A DNA stretch of 64,000 nt from assembly GCA_963170155.1 (NCBI GenBank), contig CAUJGP010000004.1:1-64000 (forward strand). The letters are read 5' to 3'. Source of the DNA: Bdellovibrionota bacterium (GTDB taxonomy: Bacteria > Bdellovibrionota > Bdellovibrionia > Bdellovibrionales > Bdellovibrionaceae). The position numbers and the translations under genes were made by a program. The notes beneath the pieces are model-generated. The model was not told the DNA's origin and did no database searches. It saw only the letters and a list, made by a program, of their open reading frames with translations. This document shows positions 19,149-27,746 of the stretch, piece by piece; the stretch's first letter is position 1; each line of letters opens with the position of its first letter.

Positions 19149-19603
19149 AATCACTTCCCACTGTAATGATTTGGTGAAAAATTCATGGAACCCTATAAAT
19201 CCTTATATAAAAATGATTTTTTTAAATTGTCCACGATCTTTTTGAAAATTTATTGATAATGAAAGGCGGCATTTCAAAACACAGAGCCCTAGTGACTTCT
19301 CAACTCACTTTTATGACCTAAAAACAAGCAGACATGAAATCTTTTCTCTCACTCTCAATTCAGATGCGTTGAATGATTCATCAAAAAAGTTTTAATGAAG
19401 TCACTTAAAATACAAGAAAACAAAATTCTCTGCACGCGCCCTCAATCTGCAAAAAAAATAGACTGAATCTCTCTTATAAATTTAAATTCATATAAAAGAA
19501 TGGCTCGAATGACTTTGTGATCTTGATTTAACTTTGCTCTTATCTTTGAAGTCATTTGAAATAAAAAGTCAGGGATCTTTATGTTTATAGGCAAAAAAAA
19601 CTT
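19149..19603. other. Intergenic region upstream of actA
   Basis: No supported gene; the longest frames are about 20 codons. The region is AT-rich and carries the presumed promoter of the act operon. I see no strong palindrome or riboswitch-like structure. Confidence 0.5.
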
Positions 19604-20089
19604 TTACTTGCCGATTGCCACACGAAGTTGCAATCGATTCTCACGTCGTTTTTGAGCCTCACTCCAACGTCGCTCATCCTCTGGATTTTCTAGCAACAAT
19701 CCAGGAACAGGTGTCGGCTTGCCGTTGGAGCCAAGAGCAACAAAAGTCAAATAAGCGGAAGCAGTATGAAATTGATCTCCCGAAGTGGGGTTTTCAGCAT
19801 CCACACGAACGCCTACCTCCATGGAAGTTTTAGAAACGAAATTAACAGCGGCTCTGAGATTAACAACCCAGCCTTTATAAACAGGTGCAATAAAGCTAAG
19901 AGAATCAATACTTGCTGTCACAACCGTTCGACCGCAATGGCGTTGAGAACTGATCGCTGCTGCGATATCAATCCAAGACATAATAACGCCCCCAAAAATA
20001 GTATCAAGAGCATTAATATGAGAAGGCAATACAAGTTGGGTCATGATCACTTGAGAGTCACGCACAGACTTCGGAGTCAAATGATTCAC
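19604..20089 (-). CDS. Acyl-CoA thioesterase, hotdog fold (YciA-like)
   Basis: 161 residues. The pattern MTQLVLPSHINALDTIFGGVIMSWIDIAAA matches the first strand and helix of YciA/BFIT-type hotdog thioesterases, with the catalytic Asn-Ala-x-Asp segment. ASIDSLSFIAPVYKGWVV and TASAYLTFVALGSNGKP are the later family strands. It hydrolyses acyl-CoA in the cytosol; the substrate range is unknown. I kept the GTG start at 20089, but ATG at 20044 would also keep the domain whole. Confidence 0.88.
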   Translation of the reverse strand: MNHLTPKSVRDSQVIMTQLVLPSHINALDTIFGGVIMSWIDIAAAISSQRHCGRTVVTASIDSLSFIAPVYKGWVVNLRAAVNFVSKTSMEVGVRVDAENPTSGDQFHTASAYLTFVALGSNGKPTPVPGLLLENPEDERRWSEAQKRRENRLQLRVAIGK

Positions 20090-20144
20090 AACCCAACCTT
20101 TCTAATTTATACAACAAATCCTGTAGAGTTTACAGTCTTCGGAG

Positions 20145-20522
20145 TTATACGCCACCCATGGCGCCAATATCAGAGTTTCCTCGCCCAGCTACGATCGAGC
20201 TAACAGTTGCGCTCCCCGCAGGAATCGTCTGAGTCATGCTTGCAGCAGGTGCCGCTGGAGCCTGAGTTGCTTCCATGATTGGAGCTTCATTGCGAACTTC
20301 ATTCTCAACGAAACCAACATGAGGAAGACACCAAACGATAAGTTGAGCTCTTGATTTAACATTCATCTTTTTATAGATATTTGTTAAATGAAACTTGACT
20401 GTCTTTTCTGTTACAAACAGTTGATTTGCCACTTCCTTGTTAGACAAACCACGAGACACGAGTTCAGCAACCTCTGCCTCTCTATTTGACAGACCTTTTT
20501 GAATTAGGACATCCCTGAGCAT
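20145..20522 (-). CDS. LuxR-type HTH protein without a sensor domain
   Basis: 125 residues. Residues about 5-65 form a GerE/LuxR helix-turn-helix (LSNREAEVAELVSRGLSNKEVA, VTEKTVKFHLTNIYKKM), so it binds DNA. There is no receiver or ligand domain before it. A 45-residue tail follows, rich in Ala, Pro, Thr and Gly and probably disordered. The start has a strong GGGGAGGGAG site. It is divergent from cheY at 20802; a link to that response regulator is possible but not shown. Confidence 0.88.
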   Translation of the reverse strand: MLRDVLIQKGLSNREAEVAELVSRGLSNKEVANQLFVTEKTVKFHLTNIYKKMNVKSRAQLIVWCLPHVGFVENEVRNEAPIMEATQAPAAPAASMTQTIPAGSATVSSIVAGRGNSDIGAMGGV

Positions 20523-20801
20523 CCTTGCTCCCTCCCCTAATAATGTTAACTTGTTTTACATTTTTCTACACTTTGATTGCTACCGTTCTTAATATAATAG
20601 CGACCACCTATTTTTAAGTCTTACAGTTTTTAGGTCAAGCCGCAACAAATTCAATTTATCTTTTTTCAAAACTAGACCGAACACTTCACTCTTTTCGATA
20701 AAACCGGACCTCTAAATAATTTAAGTTTTCTTGTGAACAACCCGAGAAACCTCCCAACAGTGCATTCTTAAAAGCTTGATCGAAAAAAAAAAGGAGCCAT
20801 C

Positions 20802-21215
20802 ATGTTCTCTCAAGATTCAAGGTTCATCGTCATTGATGATTTTGCTACAATGCGAAAAATCATTAAAAAAGTCCTTAGTGAATTAGGTTACACAAATATC
20901 GACGAAGCAGAAGACGGGGCTAAAGCTCTTCCCATGATTCAAAAAGCGTCTAGCTCTGGTCAACCTTACCACTGTATTATCTCTGACTGGAATATGCCGA
21001 ATATGCAGGGAATCGATTTGCTCAAAGCTTGCAAAGCTGACGGAGCACTGAAAGACATCCCCTTTATGCTTGTCACTGCCGAAGGTGAACAAAAGCAAAT
21101 TGTAGAAGCCGCTAAGGCCGGTGTTTCAGATTATGTCGTCAAACCTTTCAACGCCCAAACATTGAAAGAAAAATTACAAAAAGTTTATGATCGTCACAAC
21201 GGCAAAGCCGCATAA
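20802..21215 (+). CDS. CheY-type single-domain response regulator
   Basis: 137 residues, a single receiver domain. Visible are the acidic pair in IDDF (residues 11-13), the phosphorylation site Asp62 in IISDWNMPN, the conserved Thr in FMLVTAEGE and the Lys in DYVVKPF. It closely follows the chemotaxis CheY pattern (NMPNMQGIDLLK) and so probably docks at the flagellar switch or a similar target. The next gene, 14 bases downstream, is a CheX-type phosphatase that would dephosphorylate it. Confidence 0.93.
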   Translation: MFSQDSRFIVIDDFATMRKIIKKVLSELGYTNIDEAEDGAKALPMIQKASSSGQPYHCIISDWNMPNMQGIDLLKACKADGALKDIPFMLVTAEGEQKQIVEAAKAGVSDYVVKPFNAQTLKEKLQKVYDRHNGKAA

Positions 21216-21229
21216 GGTAGGATAAACCC

Positions 21230-21736
21230 ATGGGAGCAGCACCAAATTCAAGTTCAAATATTTTTTTCGACAAGGCCTTATTAAACACCTTTGCGGACAG
21301 CATGATTAAAACTCTGGGAGACATGGCGCAAACCAAAGTCACACCTGGTAAGCCGAGTATTGAAAATAAAATCGGTGCCCTCAAAGGTGAAGTAGCAGGA
21401 ATTATCGGAATGGTGGCTGGAGGCGCTAAAGGCACACTCATCATCTGCTTTTCCACCAAAAGCGCTTTCAAAATTATTGAAAACATGTTGGGAGAAGTCC
21501 ATACCGATCTCACTCCCGAGGTGACAGATGCTGTTGGAGAACTCACAAACATGATTTACGGCTCCGCCAAAACCACTCTCAATAAAATGGGATATGAGTT
21601 TGAAATGGCCATTCCCACTGTCGTCACTGGAGACTTTCAAATTGGCGGAAGCCATACCGGCGTTAAACTCAGCATTCCTTTCATCATTGAACCTGATGCC
21701 GCCACGATTTACGTGGAAATCATTGTTCAACAGTAA
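21230..21736 (+). CDS. CheX/CheC-like phosphatase
   Basis: 168 residues. The signature EVTDAVGELTNMIYGSAKTTL near residue 100 contains the Glu-x2-Asn pair that CheC/CheX/FliY proteins use to dephosphorylate CheY-P. The C-terminus VKLSIPFIIEPDAATIYVEI is also typical. GGTAGGA lies before the start. Co-transcribed with the CheY gene, it forms a response-regulator/phosphatase pair. Confidence 0.88.
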   Translation: MGAAPNSSSNIFFDKALLNTFADSMIKTLGDMAQTKVTPGKPSIENKIGALKGEVAGIIGMVAGGAKGTLIICFSTKSAFKIIENMLGEVHTDLTPEVTDAVGELTNMIYGSAKTTLNKMGYEFEMAIPTVVTGDFQIGGSHTGVKLSIPFIIEPDAATIYVEIIVQQ

Positions 21737-21745
21737 ATTCAAGTC

Positions 21746-21776
21746 GGGGCTGGCAAAAGAATAAGCCCCTCTTTTT
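21746..21776 (+). terminator. Terminator after cheX-like gene
   Basis: GGGGCT pairs with AGCCCC (six pairs, 12-base loop), followed by TCTTTTT. It lies 10 bases after the stop codon and ends the cheY-cheX transcript. Confidence 0.7.
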
Positions 21777-21797
21777 AATGAGTATTGTTAATAAACC

Positions 21798-22607
21798 TCA
21801 ATTGGAACGGGGCAAAGAGTAATAAGAATCCCCACCAATAACTTTAAAACTATCGGTCTCTTGCAAAAAATTATTTTGCTTTCGGCCCCACCACCGCACA
21901 GGCCCATCTGCCAACTTTAACCAGCTGGTGGAATTGGGTTTGAGAAAAGCGGAGTTAATACTGGCGCCCACAGAAAGCATTTGCAAGACCCATGGAAACT
22001 CCACTTCTGCATTCGCATTGACACTGCGGCTACCGATAACAACTCGAAATCCAAGATCTAAAAAAAAGGGATTGTGACTAGCGCCATAACAAGATAAATT
22101 ATAAAGAAAACCTAATTTATTTAAAAACTCTTGATGACCCTGCCCTTGCATTTTTTGCTTAATAGCTCCGACCCACTCCGCGACATCAATAGTTCCGTCA
22201 TAAAAAGCTAGTTTTTCAGGTAAACCATGAACACCTAAAATCAAATCCACACCTTCAATAGAAGAATCCTTCAGTAATTCCACCACTGAGTCTTGGCTCG
22301 CAACAATGCGGGCGGCTTCTCCTGTGATTAAAATTTGTTTAGAGTAAAGGGATGAGAAAAATGGCATTCTTGTGGGAATAGACCACGTTAATCTTTCTAA
22401 AGTCCTATATAATGGCTGCAACTCTTTGAGCCCGCCCGCATCCAGCTCCGAAATAATCAAAAGCGCACGCCCTTTGGCAAAAACTGACGGAGAGATCATC
22501 AATCCCACCGCAATCAAAACAAAAATTATATTAAAAATAGGCTGAAATAAATAAACAACATAGAATGAGTTCCGCAACTTTAGATCTTTTTTTGTAAAAA
22601 TGGACAT
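21798..22607 (-). CDS. Exported protein with possible caspase-like (clan CD) fold
   Basis: 269 residues from ATG at 22607; an earlier in-frame start at 22724 is possible and neither has a good ribosome site. A long hydrophobic segment at about 16-44 acts as signal or anchor. In the mature part, DLILGVHG puts His127-Gly128 at the end of a hydrophobic strand, and LYNLSCYGA puts Cys173 at the end of another. GFRVVIGSRSVNA follows, as the G-x-x-x-VIGS segment does in CHAT and caspase-like peptidases. This His/Cys layout suggests a clan CD cysteine peptidase. I do not recognise a named family, so this is a hypothesis. Confidence 0.55.
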   Translation of the reverse strand: MSIFTKKDLKLRNSFYVVYLFQPIFNIIFVLIAVGLMISPSVFAKGRALLIISELDAGGLKELQPLYRTLERLTWSIPTRMPFFSSLYSKQILITGEAARIVASQDSVVELLKDSSIEGVDLILGVHGLPEKLAFYDGTIDVAEWVGAIKQKMQGQGHQEFLNKLGFLYNLSCYGASHNPFFLDLGFRVVIGSRSVNANAEVEFPWVLQMLSVGASINSAFLKPNSTSWLKLADGPVRWWGRKQNNFLQETDSFKVIGGDSYYSLPRSN

Positions 22608-22763
22608 ACAACAATCATGCTTTGAAAAAAGGCAAAAAACCAAATCATTTGCGATGCAACAAAAATTATTTATTAGAAGTCTGTTTGAGAACCAGGTGCT
22701 TGAAGCCAACGGCATGAAAGCCACACCTCAAAGAAACAATCTTAAGTGACGAAGCTCAGATCC

Positions 22764-23321
22764 TTATTCAATTTTAAATTGAGAAAAAAAGATCTCCTTC
22801 ACAATCCCCTGTTTTAAAATGGAATTGAGCGAAGCTGAAAATTGATCCTTAAGGAACAACTTTCCCTGAACAGTGGAAACATCATCATAGGACTTATTTT
22901 GTAGAATTCGGAGAACCTCATCTCGGACTCTTGCTTGATTGTCAGAATCAATCAATTCCTCATAACCCTCTCGATTCATCATCTCAACGCTAACCTCAAC
23001 TTCGATGGCTCTCACGGGATTGTCATTTAAATTTGCTTTGAATGAATCCAACGTAAAAATAAGAGGAAGTTTCTCCATTTCGTCTTGCTCAAACTTAAGA
23101 CGTTCAAAAGCCTGCTCTTCTGTATAAACAGGAGCATCCCACCCGATCGTACCTTTATAAGCGAAAAACAAACCGACGCCCAAAACAACGACATTAATAA
23201 CCACAAATGACATCGTAAAAATAAAACCAATCTGACTTGGTTTTTTATCTTGAACCTCTGTTTTTTTCTCTTCTGCCAAAGCACACCCCGCTCGTACCAG
23301 ACAACCCGTCCTTTTTGTCAT
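22764..23321 (-). CDS. FliL-like membrane protein
   Basis: 185 residues. A membrane helix at about 33-55 (FTMSFVVINVVVLGVGLFF) is followed by a periplasmic FliL-type domain (LPLIFTLDSFKANLNDNPVRAIEVEVSVEM... ending KEIFFSQFKIE). FliL proteins surround the flagellar stator and support torque. No other flagellar gene is near, but CheY/CheX genes lie 1 kb away. The start is uncertain: the ATG lacks a clear ribosome site, and the first 15 residues (with two Cys) may not be translated. Confidence 0.82.
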   Translation of the reverse strand: MTKRTGCLVRAGCALAEEKKTEVQDKKPSQIGFIFTMSFVVINVVVLGVGLFFAYKGTIGWDAPVYTEEQAFERLKFEQDEMEKLPLIFTLDSFKANLNDNPVRAIEVEVSVEMMNREGYEELIDSDNQARVRDEVLRILQNKSYDDVSTVQGKLFLKDQFSASLNSILKQGIVKEIFFSQFKIE

Positions 23322-23400
23322 CGGTATCTTTGTCTAAAAGCTTTATCCCTCCAATATTTATAGGAAAACCAAACCTTAACCCAGGAACTTATAAGACAAT

Positions 23401-23417
23401 TGTTTATTAAATAAACA
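23401..23417. promoter_or_regulatory. Perfect 17-bp palindrome in the fliL/gspG divergent promoter
   Basis: TGTTTATT-A-AATAAACA is perfectly symmetric. It lies 80 bases upstream of the FliL-like gene and 165 upstream of gspG, in the shared promoter region. The symmetry suggests an operator, although AT-rich palindromes of this size can also occur by chance. Confidence 0.4.
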
Positions 23418-23581
23418 TTATAGGGTGGTTCAAAAGAAATTAATTCGATTTAACAAAGATTTGTCAGGTACGATTTTTGAACTTAAGGATTCATGAAGCA
23501 AAAGGAGACGCCCCGCGTATTAAAAGGGCCATTGAAAAATTAAATAAAATAACTATATTAACGGAAACATTAGGAGAACCT

Positions 23582-24028
23582 ATGCAAACAAAATACAAAA
23601 CAATCTTCAATAATTCTCGTGGCATGACCCTTGTGGAAATTCTCATCGTGCTAGCTATTATCGGCTCCATTATGGCCGTAATAGGCGGACGAGTCATGAC
23701 GAGTTTGCAAAAGTCCAGGGTTAAACAAACAGGAATCATTATGAGCCAACTCTCAAGTGCGCTTGAACTGTATTACTCTGATTGCAATAAGATGCCTCAA
23801 AGCCTCAAGGCCCTGATAGAAAGCCCCGGAGATGAGGAATGTGCTGACTGGGGACCAACACCTTACGTCAAAAAAGATCTTTTAAAAGATGCTTGGAGCA
23901 GGGATTTTGTTTATGAATCAGATGGATCCACATTCTCTTTAAAAAGTCTAGGTAAGGATGGACGCGAAGGTGGCTCTCAATTTGATAAGGATCTCTCTTT
24001 TGATGAGAAGGATTCTTCAGATAAATAA
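23582..24028 (+). CDS. gspG: GspG, major pseudopilin of type II secretion
   Basis: 148 residues from ATG at 23582 with TTAGGAGAA upstream; the 35 codons before it in frame lie beyond that site. The prepilin leader ends SRG, cut before MTLVEILIVLAIIG with Glu at +5. The C-terminal part keeps the GspG pattern (YVKKDLLKDAWSRDFVYE, LKSLGKDGREGG), where the calcium-binding loop lies. It builds the periplasmic pseudopilus that pushes folded proteins through the outer-membrane secretin. It is the first gene of the local gsp series. Confidence 0.95.
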   Translation: MQTKYKTIFNNSRGMTLVEILIVLAIIGSIMAVIGGRVMTSLQKSRVKQTGIIMSQLSSALELYYSDCNKMPQSLKALIESPGDEECADWGPTPYVKKDLLKDAWSRDFVYESDGSTFSLKSLGKDGREGGSQFDKDLSFDEKDSSDK

Positions 24029-24157
24029 TCACTATAGCGAGACTATCTCTCTCAGCGAACACCAAAGAACTGGAGAGCAAACAAAAGCTCTGGGACCTTT
24101 TGAAATCTGACCATCTGCGCATTTGACGTTCCCAAGGACTCTTCTTAAACTGGTCCA

Positions 24158-24757
24158 ATGAATCGAATGCGCCACAATAAAAATGGCTTTACTCTCATTG
24201 AAATCCTCGTCGTCCTCGCCATCATTGCAGGGCTTGCAACGATTGGCGTTCGACGTATAAATCAAACAGAAAATCTAAAAACCTCTGTTCGAAGGCTCTC
24301 CACAGTCCTCAAAAAAACCAGAGCTTATGCCAAACTCACGAATAAAACATATCGTCTGGTCATTAAAACAGACCCCAAAGAAGCTGATAGTTACTGGATT
24401 GAAAGCTCCAATAAACTTCATCTCATCGACCCAAAAGCAGAGGATCACTTTAATAAGCTCTCTGATAAAGATAAAGAGACTGCTCAAAAAGAATTTCAAC
24501 CCGCAACGGACATCCTCTCCAAACCCAGAACAATCCCTGATGAATGGTCTTTTGAATTGGTAGAGTCAACCGGACACCCTGAAGGTAAAAAAACAGAACT
24601 TTCCTATATTTATTTTTTCCCGCAAGGAGTTTCTGAAGAGGCGATCATTCAAATTACAAATAAAAAAAAAACCACATGGACTCTCTATGTTCACCCTCTG
24701 ATCAGCCATCCTGAAATCTTTCAAGAAGCAAAAAGGCTTAAGGACTTTTCAAAATGA
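24158..24757 (+). CDS. gspH: GspH minor pseudopilin
   Basis: 199 residues. The leader is short (NKNG), then FTLIEILVVLAIIAG with Glu +5, and a GspH-like globular domain. It is a minor pseudopilin in the T2SS pseudopilus. A 130-base gap separates it from gspG, and its start has only a weak ribosome site; ATG at 24167 is an alternative. Its stop overlaps gspI by ATGA. The H assignment rests on position and size more than sequence. Confidence 0.85.
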   Translation: MNRMRHNKNGFTLIEILVVLAIIAGLATIGVRRINQTENLKTSVRRLSTVLKKTRAYAKLTNKTYRLVIKTDPKEADSYWIESSNKLHLIDPKAEDHFNKLSDKDKETAQKEFQPATDILSKPRTIPDEWSFELVESTGHPEGKKTELSYIYFFPQGVSEEAIIQITNKKKTTWTLYVHPLISHPEIFQEAKRLKDFSK

Positions 24758-25308
24758 AAAAAGCTCTGTTAAAACAAAAACGATGGCTTGAACGAATACC
24801 AACAGCCGCCCCGCTCAAACCGCAAGGGTTTTCTCTTGTTGAAGCTCTTATTTCAATGGTGATTATGGCAGGAGCTTTAATTCTTCTTTCCAATACCTGG
24901 GGAAGCGCGTTTCGGGCACAGAAAAAGGGAAAGCAACAATATGAAGTCTCCATCCTTTTAGAACGTAAACTGACCGAATTAGATCTCGAGTTTCGCGGAA
25001 AACCCCTGACGGAAATTCCTGACGAGCGCGAAGGGGATTTCAGTAAAAACTACCCTAATGCAAAATGGAAAATGACATCCAAAAAATTTGAGTTTCCAGA
25101 TGTTTCAGGCTTATTAAAAGCTCGGGATCAAGGCGCCGATGATATGTCTAATATGCTTTTTGCAAAACTACGAGAACACTTGAATCAGTCCATCAAAGAA
25201 GTCAAAGTGACTGTGATGGTCACAGAGAACAAAAAAACACGCGAATACAGCGCGGTCACTTTTTATGTTGATTATGACCAAAATATTTCTATTGGCGGCT
25301 TTCAATGA
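24754..25308 (+). CDS. gspI: GspI minor pseudopilin
   Basis: 184 residues with an unusually long basic leader (25 residues, rich in K and R) before G-FSLVEALISMVIMAG. Glu lies at +5. GspI forms the core of the pseudopilus tip with GspJ and GspK. It is coupled by ATGA overlap to gspH and gspJ. At 184 residues it is longer than typical GspI (about 120-130), with an added charged middle segment. Confidence 0.87.
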   Translation: MKKALLKQKRWLERIPTAAPLKPQGFSLVEALISMVIMAGALILLSNTWGSAFRAQKKGKQQYEVSILLERKLTELDLEFRGKPLTEIPDEREGDFSKNYPNAKWKMTSKKFEFPDVSGLLKARDQGADDMSNMLFAKLREHLNQSIKEVKVTVMVTENKKTREYSAVTFYVDYDQNISIGGFQ

Positions 25309-26252
25309 AAAAATCATCGGGCTTTACCCTTGTTGAAACCATTATCACCTTAATGATCATGTCAGTACTCACCATCATGGCGGCTCGAACGATCCAGCAA
25401 GCCTTTCATGCCCGTAATAAAATTCAAAACCAGATTGATCAAACCAGCCAAGTCAAAGACACTCTCCGATTGATGGAAAAAGACATCAACCTCGCCTATC
25501 ATCATCTTGACCTTCAGAAAGAACTCGCAGAAGAACTGGCAAAGACTCAAAAAAACCCTCAAAATCCAAGAATGAACCCTGGGCAATCGCCCCCCGGAAT
25601 GCCTCAATCTCCTGGTATGGGAGGAAGCTCAGCGCCTTCTTCCACTTCGAACAATCCTTACTTAAAAACAGAAAATCGCGTTAGCCCCACCACTCAATTT
25701 ATCGCCAAAGAGTCTGAAATGCACTTTGTCACCATGAACACCGTGCGACTCATGAAAGATTCTCCCCAAGCGGATTTTGGTGAGGTGTCTTACTACCTAG
25801 ACTCTTGTAAAATTCGTGCTGATAAAAGATTTGAATCCGGAAAATGCCTCTACCGACGCACTTCGCCTCTGGTGGATAGAGACCCCACCAAGGGCGGGTC
25901 AGCCACCCAACTCCTCATGGATGTCACTGATTTTCAACTAAGATATTATTCTCTGATCCAAAAAGATTGGAGAAAAGACTGGAACTCCCAAGAGGAAAAC
26001 AGCGATAACAACACCAAAAACCGTTACCCTGAAGCCATTGAAATCAATCTCACTGTAGAGCCTACTCCCAAAGATAAAAGCGAAAAAAAGAAAAAAATAA
26101 GCCTCCAATTGGTTGTTCCCATTCATTTTCCCAATAACAAAGATCCTAACACTCAAAATAACCAAAACTCGCCCTCTCAAAGAGGAGGTTTTTTACCCAA
26201 TTCACCGGGTGGAGCGAATTCTCCCGGCGACTCTGGAGGATTTGGTCCATGA
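25305..26252 (+). CDS. gspJ: GspJ minor pseudopilin with low-complexity inserts
   Basis: 315 residues. The leader is KKSSG, then FTLVETIITLMIMSVL with Glu +5, and the helix continues to about residue 75. A Pro/Gly/Met/Ser-rich insert follows at about 85-120, then the GspJ globular part, then a Pro/Asn/Gly-rich tail over the last 40 residues. Typical GspJ is about 200 residues and lacks both inserts. It is translationally coupled to gspI and gspK and should sit at the pseudopilus tip. Confidence 0.88.
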   Translation: MKKSSGFTLVETIITLMIMSVLTIMAARTIQQAFHARNKIQNQIDQTSQVKDTLRLMEKDINLAYHHLDLQKELAEELAKTQKNPQNPRMNPGQSPPGMPQSPGMGGSSAPSSTSNNPYLKTENRVSPTTQFIAKESEMHFVTMNTVRLMKDSPQADFGEVSYYLDSCKIRADKRFESGKCLYRRTSPLVDRDPTKGGSATQLLMDVTDFQLRYYSLIQKDWRKDWNSQEENSDNNTKNRYPEAIEINLTVEPTPKDKSEKKKKISLQLVVPIHFPNNKDPNTQNNQNSPSQRGGFLPNSPGGANSPGDSGGFGP

Positions 26253-27493
26253 AAAAAAACTTTCTTTCAAACTCCAAAGGAATTGCGCTTCTGCAAACGT
26301 TGTTTCTCGTCACATTGATCATCTTTATCGTGAATCAAGTGAATTTCGAAACCGCGGTTGAATATACCGTCAACGCTCAAGCACTCCACCAAATCAAAGC
26401 CTACCAAGCTGCCAAATCAGGTATGGAGATCAGTCTTTTGCGCATTAGCATTTACAATAAAGTGATGGATCAACTCACGAGCTCCATGGGTAAGGAGGCC
26501 GCCAGTAGCATGAGTCAAACACTCAATATGATTTATTCTTTTCCGCTGACTTGGCCGATGGTCCTGCCAGCAGAGGTTTCCTCCTTGGAAAAAGAAAGTG
26601 TGGAGAACCTCAATGAAAAATCTTTTATGGACAGCACTTTTGCGACACAAATCCAATCAGAAGATTTACTCAACATCAATGATTTAGATTCTCCCTTAGA
26701 AAGCCAAAGAGAACGTGTTAAAAATGCCCTTTTGGAATTATTCAAAGGAAAAATGGAAATAGATCGAGACTGGGCCGCTCGCAACCGCGATGTTCCCTTT
26801 GAAGAAATCATCAATAATATTAAAGATTGGATTGATCCAGACACTCAAAGCAGCTCCGGTGGTGATGAAAGGCGGTACTATGCCCGCCTTCGTGAATTAG
26901 ATCGCGACAATCTCGATCCCTACCCTCCAAATCGACACTTTCGTACCATTGATGAAATCCGCATGGTCCCTGGAGTGAATGATGAAGTTTTTGAGCTTAT
27001 TAAGCCGGGGTTTTCTGTCTTTGGCCCCATGGGGATTAATCCCAATTTGGCCGATCAAGGCGCCTTGAAATCCCTGCATAAATCCATCACGGACGCCGTC
27101 GCTCAAAAAATCATAAGCCGACGGGAAAATATGAATGAAGGTGGACCCTACCAAAATGCCGAAGATTTTTTTAGTTTTGTGAATCGACAAGACGGTGGAA
27201 GGATCACTCCCGAGGATCAAAGCAAGATTCCTCTGCGCTTCGGGAATCCCTGCAACTTCAGAATTCTATCCACCGGATCCAGTGGAAAAACAGTCGTCAC
27301 GATCACCGCCATCACCTATGATATTACTTGTTCACAAACAGAACTTTCGAGCGAAATGAGCAAGGCCAATCCCAACCCCAATCCTAATAATCCACAACAA
27401 CCGCCCCCCACAAATAATCCCTCTGGTGAGGGACGAAATAATCAAAAACGTCCTAAGGGTCCACCTCGAATCGTCTATTGGAATGAACAATAA
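26249..27493 (+). CDS. gspK: GspK pseudopilus tip protein
   Basis: 414 residues. The leader ends SKG, then IALLQTLFLVTLIIF; position +5 is Gln, not Glu, as is characteristic of GspK, the tip subunit. A large alpha-helical domain follows, with the family helix-hairpin-helix-like segments (GSGGDERRYYARL..., FRTIDEIRMVPGVNDEVF, PINPNLAD-like GINPNLADQGAL). The last 45 residues are a Pro/Asn-rich tail (NPNPNPNNPQQPPPTNNP) not usual in GspK. ATGA overlap with gspJ. Confidence 0.93.
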   Translation: MKKNFLSNSKGIALLQTLFLVTLIIFIVNQVNFETAVEYTVNAQALHQIKAYQAAKSGMEISLLRISIYNKVMDQLTSSMGKEAASSMSQTLNMIYSFPLTWPMVLPAEVSSLEKESVENLNEKSFMDSTFATQIQSEDLLNINDLDSPLESQRERVKNALLELFKGKMEIDRDWAARNRDVPFEEIINNIKDWIDPDTQSSSGGDERRYYARLRELDRDNLDPYPPNRHFRTIDEIRMVPGVNDEVFELIKPGFSVFGPMGINPNLADQGALKSLHKSITDAVAQKIISRRENMNEGGPYQNAEDFFSFVNRQDGGRITPEDQSKIPLRFGNPCNFRILSTGSSGKTVVTITAITYDITCSQTELSSEMSKANPNPNPNNPQQPPPTNNPSGEGRNNQKRPKGPPRIVYWNEQ

Positions 27494-27616
27494 GTCTCGA
27501 TGGTCTCGCCCAGTTCAGCAAAAATCAAAACCCTCTTTGCAAAAACTCAATCGGCTATTTTCGTCTCAAAATGATTCATACTGAACCTTTCCATTCTACT
27601 CAAGCAAAACAAAAGT

Positions 27617-27664
27617 TTTATTTATTCTCATAAATAAACAGATTTTATTTTTATTTTTATTTTT
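27617..27664. repeat. Inverted repeat and T-rich hexamer repeat upstream of the giant pilin gene
   Basis: Bases 27617-27638 form TTTATTTA-TTCTCA-TAAATAAA. Bases 27642-27664 consist of ATTTT followed by three ATTTTT units. The block lies about 80-130 bases upstream of the 27747 start, within a 250-base gap in an otherwise tightly packed gsp series, so it may be a separate promoter. The hexamer run could in principle vary in length. Confidence 0.5.
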
Positions 27665-27746
27665 GATCAACTTTTTAAAAACTTACTGTAAACTTAAACA
27701 ATAGGGTTTGAAAAAGTTCGTCAATCTCACAGACTAGGGGTTTACC

